Assembly (NCBI GenBank): GCA_017427385.1
Contig: JAFRSW010000019.1
Span: 186,001 to 250,000, forward strand
Reading direction: 5' to 3'
Source of the DNA: Bacteroidales bacterium
Lineage (GTDB): Bacteria; Bacteroidota; Bacteroidia; Bacteroidales; UBA932
DNA length: 64,000 bases
Made by a program: the position numbers and the translations under genes. Of this stretch, positions 26,874-34,640 are shown piece after piece. The number at the start of each line of letters is the position of its first letter. Position 1 is the first letter of the stretch. The notes beneath the pieces were generated by a model. The model was not told the origin of the DNA and ran no database searches. It was given only the letters and a program-made list of their open reading frames with translations.

Positions 26874-27980
26874 ATGGACAGGCAGGAAATAACCCTCCTT
26901 GAACTCCAGGAAATGATCCGGGACGGCGTGGAGAGCGCAGTTCCGGATAAACTGTGGATAAAGGCTGAGGTTGCCGCCGTCCAGGCCAAGGGCAACGGGC
27001 ATTGCTATCTGGAACTCGCGCAGAGCGAGGACGGCCGCCTGCTTGCCAAGGCACGTGCCGTTATCTGGAAGAGCATCTGGTTCGCCTTGCGTAAATATTT
27101 CGAGGATGCGACGGGTAGTCAGCTCGCCGCCGGGATGCAGATCCTGGCACGGGTGCAGGCCAGCTACAGCGAACTCTATGGCCTCACTCTGGTGATAGAT
27201 GAACTCGAGCCCGAGTTCACCCTCGGTGCTGCCGAACTGGAGAAGCGGAAAACCATCGAACGCCTCGAAAAAGAGGGCCTCATCGACAGGCAGAAAGAAC
27301 TGTCGCTGCCGGACCTTCCTTATTCCCTGGCGGTGATTTCCGCCGCCGATGCCGCAGGGTTCGGTGATTTCTGCAAACATCTGGATGGGAATGAATTCGG
27401 CTTCAAGTTCCGTGTGGATCTTTTCCCTGCCACCATGCAGGGAGAATCCGCTCCGGAGAGCATAGTCGATGCCCTTCAGCAGGTCGAGGCAGATGGCGGC
27501 TACGACGCCGCGCTCATCCTGCGCGGGGGAGGCTCCCGTCTGGATCTTGCCTGCTTCGACGACTACGGCCTGGCGTTCGCGATAGCCAACTGCAGCATTC
27601 CCGTGTTTACTGCCATCGGCCACGACCGGGATTTCTCCGTGACGGACATGGTGGCCTTCGAATACGTGAAGACCCCGACTGCGCTCGCAGACTTCTTCAT
27701 CGACTGTTTCGCCGCCGAAGACGAGCGCATCAGCGCCTTCGGCAACCGCCTCCGCCTTGCCTTGTCCGGCAAGATATCCGCCATGGAAAACGCGCTGGCC
27801 CTGCTGGAACAGAGGATCAAGGCCGCGGATCCCCGGAGCATCCTCTCCCGCGGTTATTCCCTGGTGACCGACGAGGGCGGGGTTGTGGTCAACTCCGCCG
27901 CCGGCCTCCGCCCCGGGCAGCGCCTCAGCATCCTTTTCGCCGACGGTGCCGTCGATGCCCAGATAGTTGATACTCAATGA
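26874..27980 (+). CDS. xseA: Exodeoxyribonuclease VII large subunit
   Basis: This is a 368-residue nuclease subunit for single-stranded DNA degradation together with XseB. The N-terminal OB fold (about 1-100) shows LWIKAEVAAVQAKGNGHCYLEL. The catalytic region has LAVISAADAAGFGDF, PATMQGESAPESIVDAL, LILRGGGSRLDLACFDD, FTAIGHDRDFSVTDMVA and VKTPTALADFF. At 368 residues it is shorter than the E. coli enzyme (about 456), because the long coiled-coil stretch before the C-terminus is reduced; the short form is usual in Bacteroidota as far as I recall. It is separated from xseB by 68 bases with a hairpin. Confidence 0.94.
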   Translation: MDRQEITLLELQEMIRDGVESAVPDKLWIKAEVAAVQAKGNGHCYLELAQSEDGRLLAKARAVIWKSIWFALRKYFEDATGSQLAAGMQILARVQASYSELYGLTLVIDELEPEFTLGAAELEKRKTIERLEKEGLIDRQKELSLPDLPYSLAVISAADAAGFGDFCKHLDGNEFGFKFRVDLFPATMQGESAPESIVDALQQVEADGGYDAALILRGGGSRLDLACFDDYGLAFAIANCSIPVFTAIGHDRDFSVTDMVAFEYVKTPTALADFFIDCFAAEDERISAFGNRLRLALSGKISAMENALALLEQRIKAADPRSILSRGYSLVTDEGGVVVNSAAGLRPGQRLSILFADGAVDAQIVDTQ

Positions 27981-27990
27981 CTTACCGCAA

Positions 27991-28018
27991 GGCGTCTGGT
28001 ACATTTGCACCAGAGGCT
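27991..28018 (+). other. Hairpin with embedded -7-like element between xseA and xseB
   Basis: GTCTGGT and ACCAGA form a short stem around ACATTTGC, extended outward after a mismatch. TACATTTG at 28000-28007 inside it matches the TAnnTTTG element, without a clear -33. It could be a weak promoter for xseB or an RNA processing structure. There is no T-tract, so a terminator is unlikely. Confidence 0.35.
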
Positions 28019-28048
28019 TTCAAGTAATATGCTGATTTACAGGTAATT

Positions 28049-28231
28049 ATGGAAAACGGATTCGATTACAAGAAAGCGCTCGAAGAGCTGGAAGCCATCG
28101 CGAAGAAGGTGGAAGACCCGACCACCGCGCTGGGCGACATAGACAAGATGATTGCGCGCTCAGACGAACTGGTTGCCGCTTGCAGGGAGTACCTGCGATC
28201 GGCCAGGGAAAAAGCGGAGGGAATACAATGA
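28049..28231 (+). CDS. xseB: Exodeoxyribonuclease VII small subunit
   Basis: This is a 60-residue helical protein with the family pattern DYKKALEELEAIAKKVEDP, then a second helix SDELVAACREYLRSAREK. It binds XseA in several copies. The length is near the lower end of the family (about 60-80). It follows xseA after a 68-base spacer, and its stop overlaps the branching enzyme start by ATGA, so the glycogen operon may share a transcript with xseB. Confidence 0.9.
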   Translation: MENGFDYKKALEELEAIAKKVEDPTTALGDIDKMIARSDELVAACREYLRSAREKAEGIQ

Positions 28232-30225
28232 AGAAAATATACGATACCGACCCTTGGCTCGAACCCTTCAAGAGAGCCATAGACGCCCGCTCGAAACGGC
28301 TGGACGAGGAAATCGCCGGCATCCAAAAGAGTGCCCCCAGCCTTGCAGACGCCGTCAACAATCATCTATACTACGGCCTTCACAAGACTGCGGATGGATG
28401 GGTGCTCCGTGAGTGGGCTCCCAACGCCACACGCATCTGGCTCACGGGCGAGTTCAACAACTGGAAGAAGGCAGAAGCATGGGCCCTCAAACCCATAGGC
28501 AACGGCAATTGGGAGATAAACATCCCTGCCATGTTCCTTCGTCACAGCGAACTCTACAAACTCTTCGTAGAATGGCCCGGAGGAGGTGCGGAGCGCATCC
28601 CCGCCTATGCCACCAGGGTGGTTCAGGACCCGGAAACCAAGGTTTTCAGCGCTCAGGTTTGGGATGAAAAACCCTACGTTTGGAAGCACAAGAAGCCTGG
28701 AAAACGCCCCAATCCTCTCATCTACGAGTGCCACATAGGTATGAGTTCCGAAGAAGAGAAGGTGGCCTCCTTTGAAGATTTCCGCTCCAAGGTGCTGCCG
28801 AGGGTGCACAAGCTGGGCTATGACGTACTCCAGATAATGGCACTGCAGGAGCACCCATACTACGGCTCCTTCGGCTACCAGGTGAGCAATTTCTTCGCCC
28901 TCAGTTCCCGCTTCGGCACGCCCGGGCAGTTCAAGGAACTCGTGGACGATGCTCACGCCAGGGGAATCGCCGTCATCATGGACATAGTTCACTCCCACGC
29001 GGTTTCCAACGAGATAGAGGGCCTTGGCCGCTTCGACGGCCGCGAGGACCTCTACTTCTATCCCGGCGAGGCCGGCCATCATCCTGCCTGGGGCTCCCGC
29101 TGCTTCGACTACGGCAAGGATGCCGTCAAGTACTTCCTCCTCTCCAACTGCAAGTACTGGATGGAGGAGTATCACCTGGACGGCTTCCGCTTCGACGGCG
29201 TGACCTCCATGCTCTACTGGGACCACGGCCTGGGCACCGACTTCGGCGACTACGGCATCTACTTCGGTCCCGGTGTTGACGAGAATGCAGTGGCCTATCT
29301 CGGGCTGGCCAACCAGCTCGTCCATGAGATGAATCCGGATGCTATCACGATCGCAGAGGATGTGAGCGGAATGCCCGGTCTGGCCGCGCCCAGGGATGCC
29401 GGCGGCGTAGGTTTCGACTTCCGCATGGCCATGGGCATCGCCGACCACTGGATCAAGTGGATAAAAGAAAAGTCCGATGAGCAGTGGAGCCCCGGAGAGA
29501 TCTGGTACGAACTCACCAACAAGCGTGCGGACGAGAAGACCGTCAGCTACGCCGAATGCCATGACCAGGCCCTCGTGGGCGACAAGACCATCATCTTCCG
29601 CCTGATAGACAAAGAGATGTACTTCTCGATGGACAAAGGTAAGCAGAACCTGACAGTGGAACGCGGCGTGGCCCTTCATAAGATGATACGCCTCGTGACC
29701 GCCGCAACGGCAGGCAACGGCTACCTGAACTTCATGGGCAACGAATTCGGGCATCCGGAATGGATAGACTTCCCCCGCGAGGGGAATGCCTGGAGCTACG
29801 CCCATGCCCGGCGCCTCTGGTCCATCGCCGACGACGATACCCTCCTCTACAAGGGTCTCGAGGCGTTCGACCGTGAAATGGTGCATTTCATCCGGGAAAA
29901 CCGACTGTTGAGCGAGCCTCCCGTGCTGCTCACGGCAGATGAGGAGAAACAGATACTGGTTTTCCTACGGAAAAATTGTATCTTTGCACTGAATTTCAAT
30001 CCGACAGCCTCCTTTGGGGACTACGGTGTCGCGGCTCCCGCCGGCAAATACACGCTGGCCTTCAGTTCCGACGATGCCGAATACAACGGACAGGGCAGAC
30101 TCCAGGCCGGGGAAGTGCACTTCAGCATAGATCAGAAGTGCCCCAACGGCAATCAGGAGTTTGATCATACGTTGTATCTGTACCTCCCCAGCAGGTGCGC
30201 TGCCGTGCTGAAAATAACAAAATAG
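28228..30225 (+). CDS. glgB: 1,4-alpha-glucan branching enzyme (GH13)
   Basis: This is a 665-residue enzyme that introduces alpha-1,6 branches in glycogen. The start at 28228 (MKKIYDTDPWLEPFKRAID) is preferred over an upstream in-frame ATG at 28180 because that one lies inside xseB. A CBM48-like N-terminal domain (WVLREWAPNATRIWLTGEFNNW) is followed by the GH13 barrel: MDIVHSHAV, GFRFDGVTSM with nucleophile Asp323, TIAEDVSG with acid/base Glu377, and ECHDQALVGDKT. The NEFGHPEWIDFPREGN segment is typical of the eukaryote-like branching enzymes that Bacteroidota use. It is the first gene of the overlapping glycogen operon. Confidence 0.95.
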   Translation: MKKIYDTDPWLEPFKRAIDARSKRLDEEIAGIQKSAPSLADAVNNHLYYGLHKTADGWVLREWAPNATRIWLTGEFNNWKKAEAWALKPIGNGNWEINIPAMFLRHSELYKLFVEWPGGGAERIPAYATRVVQDPETKVFSAQVWDEKPYVWKHKKPGKRPNPLIYECHIGMSSEEEKVASFEDFRSKVLPRVHKLGYDVLQIMALQEHPYYGSFGYQVSNFFALSSRFGTPGQFKELVDDAHARGIAVIMDIVHSHAVSNEIEGLGRFDGREDLYFYPGEAGHHPAWGSRCFDYGKDAVKYFLLSNCKYWMEEYHLDGFRFDGVTSMLYWDHGLGTDFGDYGIYFGPGVDENAVAYLGLANQLVHEMNPDAITIAEDVSGMPGLAAPRDAGGVGFDFRMAMGIADHWIKWIKEKSDEQWSPGEIWYELTNKRADEKTVSYAECHDQALVGDKTIIFRLIDKEMYFSMDKGKQNLTVERGVALHKMIRLVTAATAGNGYLNFMGNEFGHPEWIDFPREGNAWSYAHARRLWSIADDDTLLYKGLEAFDREMVHFIRENRLLSEPPVLLTADEEKQILVFLRKNCIFALNFNPTASFGDYGVAAPAGKYTLAFSSDDAEYNGQGRLQAGEVHFSIDQKCPNGNQEFDHTLYLYLPSRCAAVLKITK

Positions 30226-30228
30226 CTT

Positions 30229-32172
30229 ATGGCGTTCTTAAAATTCAATAAAGCGGAGCTGGTGAACCTCTCTTATTCACTCAAGAGAGAAATCATCTGC
30301 GTAAACAAGACGGGTGCCTACTGCAACACAAGCATAGTCACCTGCAACACCCGCCGTTATCACGGGTTGCTCTCCGTCACGCTGGACCGTTTCGGAGGGG
30401 ACAAATACCTGCTGCTTTCCGCCATCGACGAATCCTTCATCGTGAACGGCAAGCAGTTCAACCTCGGCATCCACTGCTACGGGGACATCTACGAGCCCCG
30501 CGGGCACAAGTACGTGGTGGATTTCAGCGCGGACCCGAACCCTTCCATCACCTATAAGGTGGGGGACATAGTGTTCCGCAAATCCCTGATGCTGCATCCC
30601 GACAAAGACCAGCTCCTCATCAAGTATGAGTTGCTGGAATGCCCCGCGAAGGCGACGGTACGCCTGAAACCCTTCCTGGCATTCCGCAACATCCACGCCC
30701 TGACGCACGCCAATGACAATGCCGACCTGACTTATTCTCCTGTGAAGAATGGCGTCAAGTTCCGCATGTACCCCAACTTCCCGGACCTGGTGCTCCAGGT
30801 TTCCGATTCTGCGGCCGAGTACCGTCATAATCCTGAGTGGTATTACGGCATCACCTATTCCGACGAATACCGCCGCGGCTTCGACTGCAAGGAAGACCTC
30901 TTCGTGCCCGGATACTTCGAGGGCTCGATGAAGGCAGGGGAGTCGGTGGTGCTTTCCGCTTCGCTCAAGGAAGAGAATCCCACCACGCTCAAGCGCAACT
31001 ACAATACAGTAGTGGCGAACGCTCCCACCGTAACGGGCTACAGGGACCTCCTCGCCCGCTGGGCCAACCTGTTCATCTGCAACCACAACGGCCGCAAGCG
31101 CATTACCGCAGGCTTCTCATGGATGTACACCGGGCTTCTGCGCGAGACTCTCGTATCGCTGCCTGGCCTGACGCTGTATGCCAACGGCGACACCAAGACA
31201 TTCGAGGAGGTGCTGGACAACCTGATCGCGGACGAGCAGGAGAGACTGTTCCGCCGCACCACCCAGGTCGAGGCTCCTCTGCTGCTTGCATCCGTGCTGC
31301 AGGAGTATATTGATTTCGGCGCATCTCCCTCCAAGGTCTGGAAGAAGTACGGTGTCATAGTCCGTGGCGTTCTGGAGAGTTATCTCCCCGGACGCAGGCG
31401 CGAGGTTGCCATGCATCCCAACGGCCTCCTCTGGGCCCAGATGGAGAACGTGGCCCTGAGCTGGATGAACGCTTATGTGAACGGAGTGCCCGTGACCGAG
31501 CGTGCCGGCTACCAGGTGGAGACCAACGCCCTCTGGTACAACAGCATATGCTTCGCGGTGGAGATGGAGAGCAAGTACGGCACCGGCGCCAGCTTCGTCA
31601 AGGAGTGGGCGGCCATCCGGGATCTCGTGAAGAGCAACTACCAGAAGACCTTCTGGAACGAGAAGCGCGGATGCCTCGCCGATTATGTAGACAATAACGG
31701 GCAGAACCTGGACGTCCGCCCGAACCAGCTGATAGCAATCTGGGTGCCCAATTCACCCGTGGACGACGAACTTCATCCGTCCATCTTCAAGGTGGTGTCC
31801 GCCGAGCTTGAGACTTCGCGCGGCATACGCACGCTGTCGCCCCGCAACCCCAACTACAAGAACGTGTACGAGGGTTCGCAGGTGGACCGCGACCTTGCCT
31901 ACCACCAGGGTAGCACCCGTCCGTTCCTGCTTGAATACTATGTGGCCGCGGGCTACCGCATCGTGGGACCGAGCTTCCGCAAGAAGGCCGAATGGCTCTG
32001 CGAGGGCCTTTACGAAGACCTGAACAAGCATGGCGTGGTGGCATTCAGCGAACTTTACGACGGCGATCCGCCGCAGGAGCCGCACGGAGCAATCGCATCC
32101 GCGCTCAGCACCGCAGCCCTTCTGGCCGTCAACCATATTACGGACATCTATTCGAAGGAGGATCGCAAATGA
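30229..32172 (+). CDS. Glycogen debranching enzyme (amylo-alpha-1,6-glucosidase, GH133-type)
   Basis: This is a 647-residue archaeal/bacterial-type debranching enzyme. The N-terminal beta domain shows NKTGAYCNTSIVTCNTRRYHGLL. The C-terminal (alpha/alpha)6 barrel shows RITAGFSWMYTGLLRETLVS, PGLTLYANGDTKTF, VETNALWYNSI, and LSPRNPNYKNVYEGSQVDRDLAYHQGS. In many relatives the segment after the ITAG motif reads WGRDT or similar; here it is LLRET, a variant worth noting. The next gene overlaps by ATGA. Its role would be removal of branches during glycogen breakdown, in concert with the phosphorylase at 34624. Confidence 0.9.
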   Translation: MAFLKFNKAELVNLSYSLKREIICVNKTGAYCNTSIVTCNTRRYHGLLSVTLDRFGGDKYLLLSAIDESFIVNGKQFNLGIHCYGDIYEPRGHKYVVDFSADPNPSITYKVGDIVFRKSLMLHPDKDQLLIKYELLECPAKATVRLKPFLAFRNIHALTHANDNADLTYSPVKNGVKFRMYPNFPDLVLQVSDSAAEYRHNPEWYYGITYSDEYRRGFDCKEDLFVPGYFEGSMKAGESVVLSASLKEENPTTLKRNYNTVVANAPTVTGYRDLLARWANLFICNHNGRKRITAGFSWMYTGLLRETLVSLPGLTLYANGDTKTFEEVLDNLIADEQERLFRRTTQVEAPLLLASVLQEYIDFGASPSKVWKKYGVIVRGVLESYLPGRRREVAMHPNGLLWAQMENVALSWMNAYVNGVPVTERAGYQVETNALWYNSICFAVEMESKYGTGASFVKEWAAIRDLVKSNYQKTFWNEKRGCLADYVDNNGQNLDVRPNQLIAIWVPNSPVDDELHPSIFKVVSAELETSRGIRTLSPRNPNYKNVYEGSQVDRDLAYHQGSTRPFLLEYYVAAGYRIVGPSFRKKAEWLCEGLYEDLNKHGVVAFSELYDGDPPQEPHGAIASALSTAALLAVNHITDIYSKEDRK

Positions 32173-33461
32173 GAGTGCTGATGTTTGGATGGGAGTTTCC
32201 CCCGCACATCGCGGGAGGGCTCGGAACGGCCTGCGAAGGCATTGTCAAAGGTCTCGCATACAACGGAGTGGAAAGCATCTTCGTGATGCCTTCCGCCAGC
32301 GGCGATGAAGACGAAAGCGCCACCCGCATCATAAACGCGAGCGACGTGGCGGTAGATTATGTCACCGAGAGCGTGGATGAATTCCTCGACAAGGTAAAGT
32401 TCATCCACATCGACTCCAACCTTATCCCCTATGCCGATCCCGAGGAGTTCTCGAAGATCGTGGAGGATGAGCGCTCACGCCAGGTGAAGGACTTCCGCAT
32501 CAGCTTCGGGCAAAAATACAAGTTCTCCGGAAAGTACGGTGCGAACCTGCTTGAGGAGGTTGCCCGCTATGCTATGGTGGGTGGCACGATAGCCATGCAG
32601 CACAAGGATGAATTCGATATCATCCACGCCCATGACTGGCTGACGTATCTGGCTGGCATCGCCGCCAAGGAACTCACCGGCAAGCCGCTGGTGGTGCATG
32701 TGCATGCCACGTCCTTCGACCGCGGCACCGACGACATGGTAGATTCCCGCGTGTACTCCATCGAGCGCCGCGGCATGGAGGCTGCCGACCGCGTTGTCAC
32801 GGTCAGCGACCTCACCCGCAACATCGTAATCAACAAATACGGCATCGATCCCGACAAAGTCGTCACCTGCCATAATGCAGTAGACTTCAGCGGACGCGAA
32901 AACCTCGAAGTCGAGAGGGGAGTGAAAGACAAGGTAGTCACCTTCCTCGGCCGCATCACCTTCCAGAAAGGCCCCGAATACTTCATCGAAGCCGCCGCCA
33001 AGGTGCTCAAGCGCACCAAGGGAGTGCGTTTCGTGATGGCCGGAAGCGGAGATATGATGAACCGCTCCATCCGCATGGTGGCCCGTATGGGTATCTCCGA
33101 CCGTTTCCACTTCACCGGGTTCCTCCGCGGAGCGGATGTGCAGAAGATGTTCGCCCTGTCGGACGTATACATCATGCCTTCGGTGTCCGAACCCTTCGGA
33201 ATCTCGCCCCTCGAGGCCATGCGCACCGGGGTGCCTTCGATCATCTCCCACCAGAGCGGCGCGGCGGAAGTGCTCAAGTATGCCCTCAAGGTGGACTTCT
33301 GGGATGTGGATGCCATGGCAGACGACATCTATGCCCTTCTTACTTACCCTGCCCTTTCGCGCTTTGCGGCCGTGCAGGGATACGACGAGGTGAACGAGCT
33401 CAAGTGGAACAACGCCACCGCCAAGCTCAAGAAAGTATATGAATCAGTTTTAAACCAGTAG
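32169..33461 (+). CDS. Glycogen synthase-like glycosyltransferase (GT4/GT5 fold)
   Basis: This is a 430-residue GT-B transferase. The start MRVLMFGWEFPPHIAGGLGTA at 32169 overlaps the debranching gene stop by ATGA and is preceded by AAGGAGG, so the longer upstream ORF is rejected. The N-terminal GGLG loop, DIIHAHDWLTYLAG, VVHVHATSFDR and VVTVSDLT are seen. The C-terminal half has TFLGRITFQKGPEYFIEAA and the retaining E-x7-E motif in SEPFGISPLEAM. Context argues for alpha-1,4-glucan synthesis from a nucleotide sugar. No glgC is found in this operon, so the donor may be UDP-glucose or be made elsewhere. Confidence 0.85.
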   Translation: MRVLMFGWEFPPHIAGGLGTACEGIVKGLAYNGVESIFVMPSASGDEDESATRIINASDVAVDYVTESVDEFLDKVKFIHIDSNLIPYADPEEFSKIVEDERSRQVKDFRISFGQKYKFSGKYGANLLEEVARYAMVGGTIAMQHKDEFDIIHAHDWLTYLAGIAAKELTGKPLVVHVHATSFDRGTDDMVDSRVYSIERRGMEAADRVVTVSDLTRNIVINKYGIDPDKVVTCHNAVDFSGRENLEVERGVKDKVVTFLGRITFQKGPEYFIEAAAKVLKRTKGVRFVMAGSGDMMNRSIRMVARMGISDRFHFTGFLRGADVQKMFALSDVYIMPSVSEPFGISPLEAMRTGVPSIISHQSGAAEVLKYALKVDFWDVDAMADDIYALLTYPALSRFAAVQGYDEVNELKWNNATAKLKKVYESVLNQ

Positions 33462-33464
33462 CTT

Positions 33465-34640
33465 ATGAAAAAGCTTTGTTTCTATTTCCAGATACATCAG
33501 CCGGACCGTCTCCGCGTTTTCCGTTTCTTCGATATCGGTAAGGATTCGCATTATTACGACGATTTCGTGAATCGCACCATCCTGAGGCGCATAGCCCAGA
33601 AGTGCTATCTTCCGATGAATAAGCTGCTGCTCGAAGCCATCAAGGCGAATGACGGCAAGTTCAAGGTGGCCTTCTCCATCACCGGGAGCGCACTCGAGCA
33701 ATTCGAGCGCTATGCCCCCGAGGTCGTGGACAGCTTCCGCGAGCTCGCCGCAACAGGCGCCGTCGAGTTCCTTTGCGAGACCTGCAACCACTCTCTGTCA
33801 TCGCTCAAGAGCGAGAACGAGTTCAAGCATCAGGTTCTCAAGCACAAGGCGACCATAGAAAAGTATTTCGGAGTCACCCCCGTGACCTTCCGCAACACCG
33901 AGCTCATCTACTCCGATGCCATCGGCAAGCAGGTCTACGACATGGGATTCAAGACCGTTCTCACCGAGGGCGCACGCCATATCCTGGGATGGAAGAGTCC
34001 GAACTACCTGTATTCCAACGACTTGAAAAGCGCTCAGAAGTTGCTGCTCCGCAATTATATGCTCAGCGACGACATTGCTTTCCGCTTTGCGGGTTCCGGC
34101 CTCACGGCCGAGCAGTTCGTGGCCAAGGTGAATGCTGAAGAGGGCGACATCGTGAACCTCTTCATGGACTATGAGACCTTCGGAGAGCACCAGAGCGCCG
34201 AAACCGGCATCTTCGAATTCATGAAGGCCCTGCCCAAGGTGGCCCTCGCTGCCGGCATCAAGTTCGTTACCCCTGCGGAAGCCGCATCCAAACTCAAGGC
34301 GGTAGCGCCTCTCAGCGTCCCTCAGCCCATCTCCTGGGCCGATGAAGAGCGCGATGTGACCGCATGGCTCGGAAACGAGCTCCAGCAGGATGCGTTCAAC
34401 AAGCTTTACGCACTTGTGGAGAAACTTTCGATTATAGATAGCGCAGACCTGTGGGCGGACTTCGGACGTCTGCAGGAAAGCGACCATTTCTATTATATGT
34501 GCACCAAGTTCTTCTCGGACGGAGATGTGCACAAGTACTTTAACCCTTACGACACTCCGTACGAGGCATTTATCAACTATATGAACGTACTGAGTGATTT
34601 CATTATCAGAGTAAACGACAAATATGCAACCAAGAATTGA
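33465..34640 (+). CDS. Glycoside hydrolase family 57 alpha-glucanase
   Basis: This is a 391-residue GH57 enzyme. Conserved regions: YFQIHQPDRLR at the N-terminus, ITGSALEQF, FLCETCNHSL, nucleophile candidate Glu146 in FRNTELIYSD, acid candidate Asp235 in FMDYETFGEH. GH57 includes alpha-amylases, 4-alpha-glucanotransferases and branching enzymes; the short length and neighbours favour an intracellular alpha-amylase-like activity on glycogen. No signal peptide is present. It starts three bases after the glycosyltransferase stop, and its last 17 bases overlap the phosphorylase gene. Confidence 0.9.
   Translation: MKKLCFYFQIHQPDRLRVFRFFDIGKDSHYYDDFVNRTILRRIAQKCYLPMNKLLLEAIKANDGKFKVAFSITGSALEQFERYAPEVVDSFRELAATGAVEFLCETCNHSLSSLKSENEFKHQVLKHKATIEKYFGVTPVTFRNTELIYSDAIGKQVYDMGFKTVLTEGARHILGWKSPNYLYSNDLKSAQKLLLRNYMLSDDIAFRFAGSGLTAEQFVAKVNAEEGDIVNLFMDYETFGEHQSAETGIFEFMKALPKVALAAGIKFVTPAEAASKLKAVAPLSVPQPISWADEERDVTAWLGNELQQDAFNKLYALVEKLSIIDSADLWADFGRLQESDHFYYMCTKFFSDGDVHKYFNPYDTPYEAFINYMNVLSDFIIRVNDKYATKN

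Noticed and set aside
29979-29986. Internal promoter in glgB (TATCTTTG)
   Set aside because: The -33 element is missing at the right distance, and the 8-mer can arise by chance within coding sequence; only mentioned as a candidate.
34624-34640. GH57 and phosphorylase as one fused gene with a frameshift
   Set aside because: Both proteins have complete family starts and ends; a 17-base overlap is compatible with coupled translation.
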